Source: Feifania hominis
GTDB taxonomy: Bacteria; Bacillota; Clostridia; Oscillospirales; Feifaniaceae
Assembly (NCBI RefSeq): GCF_014384765.1
Contig: NZ_JACRSP010000002.1
Span: 372,001 to 436,000, forward strand
Length of the DNA stretch: 64,000 nt
Direction: 5' to 3'
Shown here: positions 8,661 through 16,684 of the stretch, one piece after another
Layout of the letters: the number at the start of each line of letters is the position of its first letter
Numbering within the stretch: position 1 is the first letter of the stretch
Position numbers and translations under genes: made by a program
Notes under the pieces: model-generated
What the model saw: the letters and a program-made list of their open reading frames with translations, nothing else
The model's database searches: none
Told to the model about the DNA's origin: nothing

Positions 8661-8754
8661 GGCAACCCCTCAAGAATGGTCAATTTGTTTCGCTGTCCAC
8701 CATTTCTGGGTAGACATCTTTTCTTATTATACCATTCTTTCTAGATATTACCAT

Positions 8755-8792
8755 AGAAAAAAGCAGATGGGAAATTTTCCCATCTGCTTTCT
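8755..8792 (-). terminator. terminator of the MBOAT-DHHW operon
   Basis: A perfect 15-bp stem (AAAGCAGATGGGAAA with its complement) and six T on the minus strand follow the DHHW gene's stop. Confidence 0.92.
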
Positions 8793-8793
8793 T

Positions 8794-9936
8794 TCAGTCC
8801 TTTGGCACCATGTGCAGCGGATTGAGCACAAGCTCACCAAACGTCTTCATGCTGTAGAGCGCCGCGATGTCGTCAATGCCATTGTCCTCAATATAGTCAT
8901 AGACGCCGGTCGCGTAGTAGCGCAGGTCCATCATGTGAACCTCGGAATAGTTCGCCGCGAGATAGGGCAGCAGAACATGGGCATAGCTGTCCTTGATGAG
9001 AAGCAGCTTTCGGCCGTTGCCCTGCTCATTGTGCGTGACGACAAGCGCATGGTTGCCTCCCTCGTAGACCGTGTACTGGTCCTTTTCCTCCAGACGCTCA
9101 CGCCAGAAGAGAGAGTCTCTCTCGGTGCCGTCGTCCACCACAGTCATGGGAATTTCCGGGTTGTCGGTTTTGACATTGAGCACAATGCTGTCCGGTTCGA
9201 CATGCTTATAGCCCGAGGTGGAGTAGAGCGTGCCGCGAAATTCCTCACTGACGAGTTCAAAGGTGAAATCCTCCCGGCCAAAGGGCTCGATGCCAAGCAG
9301 CTCACAGAGCTTCACATAGCCGACATAGGCCCCCTGTTCGTTCCAGTGGTGGTCGGTGCGATAGTAGTACTGCCGCGCGCCGTCACTGAGCTCACCGAAG
9401 AGATCGCCGAGCTTCACGTCGTCCGACAGCTTCTGCCGGATAGTCTCGAGCGTAATGCTCTGGTCGTACTGCGGCGCAAAGGGCGGCTGAAGCTGCGGCA
9501 GCATCTGGGCCGCCGACGGCACAGGGATAAAGGCGACCTTTTTGCCGGTAGTCGCAGCGAGGAGATTGAGGCCCTCGATGTTTTTTTCAATGATCCCCTG
9601 GTCCGGCTCTTTGAGCGACTCGAAGAGAAAGCCCTCTCTGCCGAAGTACACGCCGTTGTTGTCGGTCTTCATCGACAGGCGCTGCAGATCCGCTTTCACA
9701 CCGATAAAGAAATCGCGGCTTGGAAACTGGTCGGCGAGATAGCTCTCAAAGTCCTCGGCGAAGTCGCCGTCATAGAGCCGGCGCAGAGTGAATTTCGGCA
9801 ACTGCTGGAGATTTCGGTTCTCCTCAGGCGAGAATGTGGCGTCCGGTGTCAGAACGTGAAACACAATGCCAAACAGGAGCATTGCCCCGAGTGCCACGGC
9901 CATGATGATCCGTTCGAGCGGAATTTTGTGATTCAT
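8794..9936 (-). CDS. DHHW family protein (AlgX/AlgJ-like SGNH fold)
   Basis: 380 residues with one N-terminal membrane anchor (RIIMAVALGAMLLFGIVFHV) and an extracellular domain. The family name motif is present as YRTDHHWNEQGA, and the presumed nucleophile serine is in LLLIKDSYAHVLLPYL. In alginate systems AlgJ/AlgX-type proteins move acetyl groups onto the polysaccharide outside the membrane, working with the MBOAT protein AlgI. The gene follows an MBOAT gene by 12 bases, which supports the same job on an unknown surface polymer here. FSPEENRNLQQLPKFT, a typical family opening, precedes the catalytic domain. Confidence 0.87.
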   Translation of the reverse strand: MNHKIPLERIIMAVALGAMLLFGIVFHVLTPDATFSPEENRNLQQLPKFTLRRLYDGDFAEDFESYLADQFPSRDFFIGVKADLQRLSMKTDNNGVYFGREGFLFESLKEPDQGIIEKNIEGLNLLAATTGKKVAFIPVPSAAQMLPQLQPPFAPQYDQSITLETIRQKLSDDVKLGDLFGELSDGARQYYYRTDHHWNEQGAYVGYVKLCELLGIEPFGREDFTFELVSEEFRGTLYSTSGYKHVEPDSIVLNVKTDNPEIPMTVVDDGTERDSLFWRERLEEKDQYTVYEGGNHALVVTHNEQGNGRKLLLIKDSYAHVLLPYLAANYSEVHMMDLRYYATGVYDYIEDNGIDDIAALYSMKTFGELVLNPLHMVPKD

Positions 9937-9948
9937 GGTTGATCCTCC

Positions 9949-11346
9949 TTAGAAGCGGAAATACAAAAACGGGTTATACGTCGCATCCACAAGATACGAT
10001 AGGCTGCAGAAGAGCGCCGCGGCGTAGAGCAGCCCGAGCGCGCAGCGCCCGGCGGTGCCGGCCGCACGCAGCCGCTCCATGAGTTTTGACGCAAGCGGCG
10101 TCGCGCAGATGCCGAAGAGCACCAGAAGCGGCAGATAGTTGACAAGGCTGTACAGACCCGACCGGTCGACCAGCGGTGCGCCGCCGAACATGGCCCCGAG
10201 ATAGCCGCCGATTTTGCCGAGGTTCTCAAAGCTGAAGATCACCCAGCTGACCCCGATGAGAAACAGTGTGTAGAGATGGCGCAAAAAACCGGGCAGGCGT
10301 TCGAGCAGTTTTCCCAAAAAGAGCCTCTCCACTATGATGATGACGCCGAAGTAGGCGCCCCAGAGCACAAAGTTCCAGCTCGCGCCGTGCCACAGACCCG
10401 TGCAGAGCCAGACAATGGCCATGTTGCGAAGCGTCTTTGCCATTCCCTTTCGGTTTCCTCCAAGGGGAATGTAGACATACTCCCGAAACCAGGTTCCGAG
10501 TGTGATGTGCCAGCGGCGCCAGAATTCCGAAATGGATTTTGAGACATAGGGGTGGTCAAAATTCTCCGGAAAGTCAAAGCCGAACATGTGTCCAAGGCCG
10601 ATTGCCATATCCGAGTAGCCGGAGAAGTCAAAGTAAATCTGAAACGCGAACGCGAACACACCGAGCCAGGCCGACAGCACCGACCAGCTCGAGGCGGCAT
10701 AGACAGTATCCCAGAGCATGCCGACGTTGTTTGCAATGAGCACTTTCTTGAACAGACCCCTCAGAAAGCGCTCCACGCCGAGCAGAAACTGCGGCAAATT
10801 CTCCCGCCGGAACGTGAGCTTCTCGGCCACATCCTGGTAGCGGACAATGGGTCCCGCAATGAGCTGCGGAAACATGGCCACATAGGCTCCGAACGAGATG
10901 ATGTTGCGCTGAACCGGCGCGTCGCCGCGGTAGACGTCAATGGTGTAGGACATGGTCTGAAACGTGTAAAACGAGATGCCGATGGGCAGCGGCAGATTCA
11001 TCTGCGCAAGCGAGAGGCCAAATGCGGCGTTGAGCGTTCCAATGAGAAAGTCGGCGTATTTGAAAAAGCCGAGCAGCCCCAGATTGATGATGGCCGAAGA
11101 AGCCACAACCAGCTTTGCCAGGGTGCGCTTTCCCCGGTCGAGCGCCCGTCTGACGAGCAGACCGTGCACATAGTCCACCAGCGTGGAAAAGAGCATGAGT
11201 ACGACGTAGACCGGCTCACCCCATGCGTAAAACACCAGGCTGAACACAAACAGAATGAAATTGCGCCCTCCTCGCGGGCACAGGTAATAGGCCGCCAGCA
11301 CCAGCGGCAAAAAGCAGAACAGAAACAGAAGACTTGAAAAGACCAT
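9949..11346 (-). CDS. MBOAT family O-acyltransferase (AlgI-like)
   Basis: 465 residues with about eleven hydrophobic segments. Members carry acyl groups across the membrane for O-acylation of exported polymers (AlgI on alginate, DltB on teichoic acid, PatA on peptidoglycan). The catalytic histidine is in TGLWHGASWNFVLWG near residue 320, and EFWRRWHITLGTWFREYVYI is the conserved cytoplasmic loop. The motifs LVYFDFSGYSDMAIGLGHMF-like (here FAFQIYFDFSGYSDMAIGL) fix the family. GAGGAGAGG precedes the ATG. It is the first gene of a two-gene operon with the DHHW protein. A -10-like TATACT lies at 11392-11397 on the minus strand. Confidence 0.92.
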   Translation of the reverse strand: MVFSSLLFLFCFLPLVLAAYYLCPRGGRNFILFVFSLVFYAWGEPVYVVLMLFSTLVDYVHGLLVRRALDRGKRTLAKLVVASSAIINLGLLGFFKYADFLIGTLNAAFGLSLAQMNLPLPIGISFYTFQTMSYTIDVYRGDAPVQRNIISFGAYVAMFPQLIAGPIVRYQDVAEKLTFRRENLPQFLLGVERFLRGLFKKVLIANNVGMLWDTVYAASSWSVLSAWLGVFAFAFQIYFDFSGYSDMAIGLGHMFGFDFPENFDHPYVSKSISEFWRRWHITLGTWFREYVYIPLGGNRKGMAKTLRNMAIVWLCTGLWHGASWNFVLWGAYFGVIIIVERLFLGKLLERLPGFLRHLYTLFLIGVSWVIFSFENLGKIGGYLGAMFGGAPLVDRSGLYSLVNYLPLLVLFGICATPLASKLMERLRAAGTAGRCALGLLYAAALFCSLSYLVDATYNPFLYFRF

Positions 11347-11397
11347 GTATCCCTCTCCTCAGGTATTGTGGCTCTGTGGCGATATAGAGTCAGTATA

Positions 11398-11673
11398 TCA
11401 CAGTGTTTTGTTTTCTTACACAGGCACGTTGCCTTTGGACGCAGCGCACAAAAAAAGGTTCCATCTTTCGGCAGCCTCGACAGCCGCCTTGTCCTTGATG
11501 TTGCATGTCCGTCATGTTAAAATTAATTTATCTGTCGAAACAGGCAGGAAGAGGGAGTCCGGCTGAATGCCGCACAACCTGCAGGCCCGCTTTGTCGGCA
11601 CCCCGTCCGCTCCCACTGTGGGAGACGATTCTGATTATGGAGAGAGCCTACCGCCAGGAGGCCGGTTACCACT
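11398..11673 (+). other. structured leader region upstream of sdaAB
   Basis: About 275 bases with no supportable gene. It contains a long imperfect hairpin at ~11567-11600 (GCCG..ACAA paired with TTGTCGGC, with palindromic CCTGCAGG inside), a CTCCCA/TGGGAG hairpin at 11609-11624, and the AGGAGG ribosome binding site of sdaAB at 11656-11661, 12 bases from the ATG. The stretch GGGAGTCCGG..TGAAT.CCG at ~11553-11572 and CCCGCTTTGT after it recall the core of cobalamin riboswitches, but the 3' box is not convincing. Confidence 0.4.
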
Positions 11674-12342
11674 ATGAGCAATGCACAGAGTGTCTTCAAC
11701 ATCATCGGGCCGGTGATGATCGGTCCATCCAGTTCCCACACCGCCGGCGCGGCGAGACTTGGAAAAATCGCGCGCGCCTTTCTCGGCTCAACGCCGCGCA
11801 GCGCCCGCATGGAGCTTCACGGCTCTTTCTGGCACACCCACGAGGGCCATGGAACTGACCTTGCCATTGTCGCAGGACTGCTCGGTTTTGACACCGACGA
11901 CGAGCGCATCAAGCGCTCCTTTTCCATTGCCGCCGAACAGGGGCTGCACTTCTCTTTCGAGCCCGCCGACCTCGGCGACGTGCACCCAAATAGCGTGCGC
12001 TTTCATCTGCGCTCCGATGCGGATTCCATTGAGCTGACCGGCGCGTCGGTGGGCGGCGGCAACATTCTCGTCACCGAGGTCATGGGCTTTGAGACCAAGC
12101 TGACCGGCCGGAGCAACGCCCTGTTCACCATCCACGAAGACCGCCCCGGCGTCATCGCCTCGGTCGCACAGGTGGTCGCCCGCCATCGGATCAACATTGC
12201 ATTTATGCGCGTCTCCCGACAGGATGAGGGAACTCTCGCCTGTATGATTCTCGAGAGCGACAGCGCCCTGCCGCCTCAGGCCGTACAGGAGATCGCGGCG
12301 CTCCCCCCCATCCGTGCGGCGCGTGTCATTGAGAAAGTGTAG
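11674..12342 (+). CDS. sdaAB: L-serine ammonia-lyase, beta subunit
   Basis: 222 residues. Together with the alpha subunit it forms the iron-sulfur L-serine dehydratase that deaminates serine to pyruvate and ammonia. The N-terminal part has the family signature GPVMIGPSSSHTAGAARLG (residues 12-30) and HGSFWHTHEGHGTDLAIVAG. Residues ~145-222 form an ACT domain (ALFTIHEDRPGVIASVAQVV). The alpha-subunit gene starts 7 bases after its stop, so the two are co-transcribed. The leader upstream is unusually long and structured for this operon. Confidence 0.94.
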   Translation: MSNAQSVFNIIGPVMIGPSSSHTAGAARLGKIARAFLGSTPRSARMELHGSFWHTHEGHGTDLAIVAGLLGFDTDDERIKRSFSIAAEQGLHFSFEPADLGDVHPNSVRFHLRSDADSIELTGASVGGGNILVTEVMGFETKLTGRSNALFTIHEDRPGVIASVAQVVARHRINIAFMRVSRQDEGTLACMILESDSALPPQAVQEIAALPPIRAARVIEKV

Positions 12343-12349
12343 GTGTGAA

Positions 12350-13237
12350 ATGAAAGAGATTTCTCTTTGCGATATGGCTGCCCGCGCCGAGGCGCTTGGC
12401 ATCTCTCTGGGAGAACTCGCGCTGCGCGACGAGGCGCAGCGCTCGGGCACCGACGCCGAACAGGTTCTCGAACAGATGACAGAGACCTGGGGCGTCATGC
12501 GCGAATCGGTTCGCGCCGGCCTTGAAAAGCCGCGCCGTTCACGCGGCGGCATGATCGGCGGCGAGGGCATTCTTCTGAAGACCTACCTTGGCCAGTCGCA
12601 CAGCTACTGCGGGGAATCTGTGCTGGGCGCGGTGAGTGCTGCGCTCGCCGTCTCCTGCCAGAACGCCGCTATGGGCAAGATTGTCGCCGCTCCCACCGCC
12701 GGCGCGTCCGGCATCCTGCCGGGAGTTCTCACCATGATCGCCGAGCGCGATGGCAAGTCCGAGCGTGAGATCGCGCTCGCACTCTTCACCGCGGCGGCCG
12801 TGGGACTTGTCATCTCGGCAAACGCGAGCCTGTCGGGCGCGGCGGGCGGCTGTCAGGCCGAGTGCGGTTCCGGCGCCGCAATGGCCGCGGCCGCGGCCGT
12901 GGAGCTCGCCGGCGGCACCCCGCGGCAGGCCTGCCACGCGGTCGCCATGACTCTGAAAAACCAGATGGGCCTTGTCTGCGACCCGGTCGCAGGGCTCGTC
13001 GAGGTTCCCTGCGCCAAGAGAAACGCGGCCGGCGCGGCGTTGGCGCTCGTCTCGGCGGATATGGCGCTTGCGGGAATTGAGAGCGTCATTCCCGCCGACG
13101 AAGTCATCGTTGCCATGGGCAAGGTGGGCAGGGCTCTGCCGGAGAGTCTTCGCGAAACCTCCAAGGGTGGACTTGCCGCCACGCCAACCGGCCGGCAAAT
13201 TGCGGACAGGCTGGGCGGAAATCTGTCAAAACTCTGA
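12350..13237 (+). CDS. sdaAA: L-serine ammonia-lyase, alpha subunit
   Basis: 295 residues, the catalytic subunit that carries the oxygen-sensitive [4Fe-4S] cluster. The three cluster cysteines by family comparison are Cys168 (GGCQAECGSG), Cys210 (GLVCDPVAG) and Cys221 (EVPCAKRN); all are present. KIVAAPTAGASGILPGVL is the conserved substrate region. The ATG at 12350 is preceded by AGGTG overlapping the end of sdaAB; an upstream reading-frame extension lacks support. No strong terminator follows: GGCGGCA/TGCCGCC at 13249-13269 forms a stem but lacks T residues. Confidence 0.95.
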   Translation: MKEISLCDMAARAEALGISLGELALRDEAQRSGTDAEQVLEQMTETWGVMRESVRAGLEKPRRSRGGMIGGEGILLKTYLGQSHSYCGESVLGAVSAALAVSCQNAAMGKIVAAPTAGASGILPGVLTMIAERDGKSEREIALALFTAAAVGLVISANASLSGAAGGCQAECGSGAAMAAAAAVELAGGTPRQACHAVAMTLKNQMGLVCDPVAGLVEVPCAKRNAAGAALALVSADMALAGIESVIPADEVIVAMGKVGRALPESLRETSKGGLAATPTGRQIADRLGGNLSKL

Positions 13238-13284
13238 GAAAATTGGCGGCAAAGTGGGGCTGCCGCCCAAAAAACGCTCCCATT

Positions 13285-13311
13285 TCAAACAAATCGTATC
13301 ATCGTATCGTC
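13285..13311 (+). promoter_or_regulatory. candidate ECF-type promoter of the sigma/anti-sigma operon
   Basis: TCAAAC at 13285-13290, a 17-bp spacer, then CGTC at 13308-13311. This resembles the TGAAAC-N16/17-CGTC consensus of many ECF sigma factors and lies 38 bases before the sigma gene, suggesting autoregulation. The spacer carries two copies of ATCGTATC. Confidence 0.45.
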
Positions 13312-13348
13312 AAATAGGTGATTGCGGTGGGACAGAAAGGATTTCAAC

Positions 13349-13864
13349 ATGGCAAATCCCGCCTTTGAAACGCAAGAGGAGCTGCTGTGCTACCTCTATC
13401 AATATAAAGATGATTTTTATCGTCTTGCCTACGGCTATGTAAAAAACGAACAGGACGCGCTCGATGTGGTCTCCGACTCGCTGTACAAGGCGTCAAGCTA
13501 CTTTCATACACTGCAGAACAAGAGCTATGCCAAGACCTGGTTTTACCGCATTGTCGTCAATACGTCGATCGATTTTCTCCGGCGCCGCAAGCGCTCAAAT
13601 GTCGTCGACGAGGACATTGCCTCACTGCCCTACCACGACCCTGATTCCGTGGAGCTGGTCGATCTGCGAAACGGCATCGACCGGCTGGCGCCGAAGTTCA
13701 AAACGGTAATCATTCTGCGCTTTTTCGAGGACCTCAAACTCGAGGAAATTGCGCAGATTCAGCAGTGCAGCATCAACACTGTCAAATCCCGTCTCTACGC
13801 GGCACTTCGCAAGCTGAAACTCGATCTGACGGAGGACACTATGCAGGAGAACGGATCAAAATGA
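13349..13864 (+). CDS. ECF-subfamily RNA polymerase sigma factor
   Basis: 171 residues. Region 2 is at the N-terminus (FYRLAYGYVKNEQDALDVVS, then AKTWFYRIVVNTSIDFLRRR), region 4 at the C-terminus (FKTVIILRFFEDLKLEEIAQ, then STVKSRL-like INTVKSRLYAALRKLK, the -35 binding helix-turn-helix). No SnoaL or other extra domain is present. GAAAGGA stands 7 bases before the ATG. The next gene overlaps it by 4 bases (ATGA) and encodes its anti-sigma factor. The partner points to a SigV-like envelope-stress factor. Confidence 0.92.
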   Translation: MANPAFETQEELLCYLYQYKDDFYRLAYGYVKNEQDALDVVSDSLYKASSYFHTLQNKSYAKTWFYRIVVNTSIDFLRRRKRSNVVDEDIASLPYHDPDSVELVDLRNGIDRLAPKFKTVIILRFFEDLKLEEIAQIQQCSINTVKSRLYAALRKLKLDLTEDTMQENGSK

Positions 13865-14700
13865 ACCGAATGCAACGCCTGAAAGAAGAATACCGCTCCA
13901 TCCGCGCCCCCGAGCGTCTGACAGAGGTCTTTGACGCCGCACGGGAGTGTGCGGCGTCATCCCCGTCGCGGGGATGGCACTTCGTGCGCTGGGCGGCCGC
14001 GGCCGTGTGCTGTCTGTTTCTCTGCTTTACGGTGGCGCTCAACCTCTTTCCCTCCTTTGCGGCGGCCCTCGACCAAAATGGAGCGTTTACGCCGCTGGTT
14101 CAGATTCTGACAATCTCCAAAACCAATATTGAAGAGGAAAGCAAGGGGGCAACCGTCGTGCAGGGCAGTGTGACCGGCCTTGCGGACGAGGCGCTCTCCG
14201 ATCAGCTCAACAGCGAACTCGCCGGTATTTCAGACGGCGCCATCGAACAGGTGCAAACACTGCTCGCGGACGAGGCACCGCTGTTTGTAAACAGCACCTA
14301 TGAGACCAAGTTTTCAAGTGACCGAATGCTCTCTTTTCTGGTCTATGTCGACTCCTCGAGCGCCTCGACGGAAAATCAGGTCTACTGCTACAACATTGAC
14401 CTTGAGAAAAACGAAGTGCTCACGCTCAGCGATCTTCTCGCCGAGCAGCAGCCCGACTATATTGATACCATCAGCGCAGAAATCCGCGAGGAAATTCTCA
14501 CCTCCCCCGAGTCGGATTTCTTCTACGATGAGAACGGCGCGCTGCTCTTTGAGACCATCGAGGCAGATCAGAGCTACTACATCAATACGGATGAGCAGCT
14601 TGTCATCGTATTCGACCAGTTTGCAATCGCTCCCGGTTCCATGGGAACACCCGAGTTCATCGTGGACAGTGTCAGTGTTGCCCCTCTTTTGGAACCATAG
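13861..14700 (+). CDS. RsiV-like anti-sigma factor (DUF3298)
   Basis: 279 residues. A short cytoplasmic N-terminus (residues 1-38) would bind the sigma factor, one membrane helix lies at ~41-63 (FVRWAAAAVCCLFLCFTVAL), and the remainder is extracellular with a C-terminal DUF3298 domain (VYCYNIDLEKNEVLTLSDLL, then ADQSYYINTDEQLVIVFDQF). In B. subtilis RsiV this domain binds lysozyme and triggers release of SigV by proteolysis. Whether this protein senses lysozyme is inference. It overlaps the sigma gene by 4 bases, typical of translational coupling, and ends at a strong terminator. Confidence 0.88.
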   Translation: MNRMQRLKEEYRSIRAPERLTEVFDAARECAASSPSRGWHFVRWAAAAVCCLFLCFTVALNLFPSFAAALDQNGAFTPLVQILTISKTNIEEESKGATVVQGSVTGLADEALSDQLNSELAGISDGAIEQVQTLLADEAPLFVNSTYETKFSSDRMLSFLVYVDSSSASTENQVYCYNIDLEKNEVLTLSDLLAEQQPDYIDTISAEIREEILTSPESDFFYDENGALLFETIEADQSYYINTDEQLVIVFDQFAIAPGSMGTPEFIVDSVSVAPLLEP

Positions 14701-14712
14701 GTAAGCATAAAG

Positions 14713-14741
14713 AAAAAGCCGAATGACTTCGGCTTTTTTTA
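14713..14741 (+). terminator. terminator of the sigma/anti-sigma operon
   Basis: AAAAAGCCGAA and TTCGGCTTTTT pair around TGAC and run into a T tract. Confidence 0.92.
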
Positions 14742-14843
14742 AACCTTTCTCCTGCGAATTTTGTCTAAAAGAATAGTGAAAAAACACTGTTTTTATGCTA
14801 GACTGTACTTGGGAAGTACAAACGTCAATGTGAGGTATTGCAA

Positions 14844-15992
14844 ATGTCCCTGCGCTATATCAGTGTAACGAAAATATTGGTTGTAACTCTGCTCGTGTTT
14901 GCTCTTGCTGTCGGGTCGGTTGTGGGGCTGCGCTTTCTGCACAGCAACGCTCTCGCCCTCGAACCCGAGCAGCCTCAGCAGGACGGCCGCATGGTGGAGC
15001 AGCTCGATGGCACGCTCTACCGATACATCGATGAACAGAGCGGCTATCTGATCAATCTTTCCTATCCCGTGCTCGGTGTGGAGGAGGTTGACAGCGTAAT
15101 CAGCCGTCGGGTCTTTGACACGATAAATTCTTTTGTCTCCTACGCGGCGGAAAATCCTCCGAAAGGAGATCAGACCCGCCCGGTTCTCACTCTGTCGCAC
15201 TCCATGCACGAGGATGACTATGTCGTCTACTTTGACTTCACCACTCAGCTCACCCGCACCGGCAGCACAGACATTGAGGAGGGGCATTTCACCCTTGTCT
15301 TTCCGCCGTCTCTCGTCCATCCCGAACCCGAACCCGAGCCGGAACCTGAGCCGCAGCCGGAGAAGACCTGGCCCGACCCGTCAAAGCCGATGGTTGCCCT
15401 CACCTTTGACGACGGACCGAACGCTACATACACCGCCGCGATCCTCGACGCCCTCAAGGAGTATGGCGGCCACGCAACTTTCTTCGTCGTGGGGACCCGG
15501 CTCGGCGGCGAAAAGAATCAGGCAGTGCTCAGGCGCATCGTGGACGAGGGCAGTGAAATCGGCAATCATACCCAGAGCCACAAGAACCTCGCCAAGTCAT
15601 CTGTGGATACGATTCGCGATCAGATTCAATACGTCAATGACAGAGTGACCGAGATCACAGGTGTCACACCGACGTGGCTGCGCCCGCCCTATGGGGCAAA
15701 GAACTCGCAGCTCAGCCAGGTCGCAGGTATGCCCTTTGCCATGTGGTCGATTGACACGCTCGACTGGAAGACCAAAGATGCCGACAAGACCTATTCCACC
15801 ACCATGAACAGCGTCAAAGACGGCAGCATTGTCCTCATGCACGACATCCACAAGACGACCATTCCCGCCGCCGTCAAGCTCATACGCGACTTGAACGCAA
15901 AGGGATACCAGCTTGTCACCGTCAGCGAGCTCTACGAGGCGCGCGGCATTGACCCGGTTGACGGCAAGTCCTATTTCAGCGCCTACAAGTAA
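14844..15992 (+). CDS. membrane-anchored polysaccharide deacetylase (PdaC-like)
   Basis: 382 residues. An N-terminal anchor (residues ~9-30) is followed by an extracellular DUF3298-like domain (~50-155), a Pro-Glu linker (PEPEPEPEPEPQPE, ~160-173) and a NodB deacetylase domain (~180-370). Catalytic and metal residues are visible: Asp189-Asp190 in TFDDGPN, His242 and His246 in NHTQSH, the RPPYG motif near 286 and HDIH near 333. PdaC of B. subtilis has the same order and deacetylates peptidoglycan MurNAc; the same role is inferred, and it would give lysozyme resistance in line with the SigV-like pair upstream. GAGGT lies 7 bases before this ATG. Confidence 0.9.
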   Translation: MSLRYISVTKILVVTLLVFALAVGSVVGLRFLHSNALALEPEQPQQDGRMVEQLDGTLYRYIDEQSGYLINLSYPVLGVEEVDSVISRRVFDTINSFVSYAAENPPKGDQTRPVLTLSHSMHEDDYVVYFDFTTQLTRTGSTDIEEGHFTLVFPPSLVHPEPEPEPEPEPQPEKTWPDPSKPMVALTFDDGPNATYTAAILDALKEYGGHATFFVVGTRLGGEKNQAVLRRIVDEGSEIGNHTQSHKNLAKSSVDTIRDQIQYVNDRVTEITGVTPTWLRPPYGAKNSQLSQVAGMPFAMWSIDTLDWKTKDADKTYSTTMNSVKDGSIVLMHDIHKTTIPAAVKLIRDLNAKGYQLVTVSELYEARGIDPVDGKSYFSAYK

Positions 15993-16045
15993 TGCGGCTA
16001 GCCGGATGTAAAATTTCGTTGTCGCGTGCAGATCCACTGTTTTCC

Positions 16046-16073
16046 AAGCGCACCCCATATGGGGTGCGCTTTT
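16046..16073 (+). terminator. terminator of the deacetylase gene
   Basis: AAGCGCACCCC and GGGGTGCGCTT form an 11-bp stem with an ATAT loop followed by TTT. Another stem (AGAGGGGGCCG..CGGCCCTCT) lies at ~16164-16197 in the leader of the next gene. Confidence 0.85.
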
Positions 16074-16222
16074 CCCTTTGTATGGGCAGCAGCCGTTTTC
16101 CCACCGAGCGCCGCCTGTCAAAACTTTACCGCCGATGGGCAACTGCCGGACGCTGCGCATAGAATAGAGGGGGCCGGTGCAGGACTGCGGCCCTCTGCTC
16201 ACATTTTTGAAAGGACAATTTT

Positions 16223-16555
16223 ATGGATATCACAAAAGGCTTTTCTCCCACGCGGCAGTACACCTCCATCACACCGCGCGAGGTCCATGAGCTCATGGCA
16301 ACGGGTTGTGACTGTACACTGCTCGATGTGCGAACGCCCGACGAATATGAGCAGTATCACATCGCGGGCAGCGTCTCGCTGCCCGACTACGAGCTCATCG
16401 CCGGCAACATTCCGCTCAAAAAGACCTCCCCGGTCGTCGTCTACTGTCAGAGCGGCGCGCGAAGCTACACCGCCTGCCTGAGGCTTCTGCGGCTCGGCTT
16501 CTGTAAAGTTTACGACATGGGCGCCATCACCCGGTGGCCCTACGGCTTTGAATAG
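16223..16555 (+). CDS. single-domain rhodanese-like protein
   Basis: 110 residues forming one rhodanese homology domain. The active-site loop is CQSGARS with Cys75 as the persulfide-carrying residue, and the family's LLDVRTPDEYEQYHIAGSVS is at residues 33-52. Such proteins move sulfane sulfur; the acceptor here is unknown. AAAGGA precedes the ATG. There is no signal peptide, so it is cytoplasmic. It stands alone between the deacetylase and typA. Confidence 0.9.
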   Translation: MDITKGFSPTRQYTSITPREVHELMATGCDCTLLDVRTPDEYEQYHIAGSVSLPDYELIAGNIPLKKTSPVVVYCQSGARSYTACLRLLRLGFCKVYDMGAITRWPYGFE

Positions 16556-16605
16556 ATAAAATGCGTCTCATATCGCACAAAGCGACAGTTGTTTTTTAAA
16601 AAGCG

Positions 16606-16634
16606 TATACAAGACAGCGAAAATCCTTTATAAT
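16606..16634 (+). promoter_or_regulatory. promoter of typA
   Basis: TATACA at 16606-16611, 17 bp spacer, perfect TATAAT at 16629-16634; 50 bases before the start codon. Confidence 0.65.
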
Positions 16635-16684
16635 GGTGTGTGGCCTATTTGGCAGGAACTCGAAAACAAAGGAGATTGACCATT

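Noticed and set aside
11550..11670. Cobalamin riboswitch call for the sdaAB leader
   Set aside because: Only part of the core is similar; the CCAGGAGG that resembles the conserved 3' box is the Shine-Dalgarno of sdaAB, and the closing helix cannot be drawn.
15320..15358. Short DNA repeat of CCCGAA/CCGGAG units
   Set aside because: It simply encodes the Pro-Glu linker of the deacetylase.
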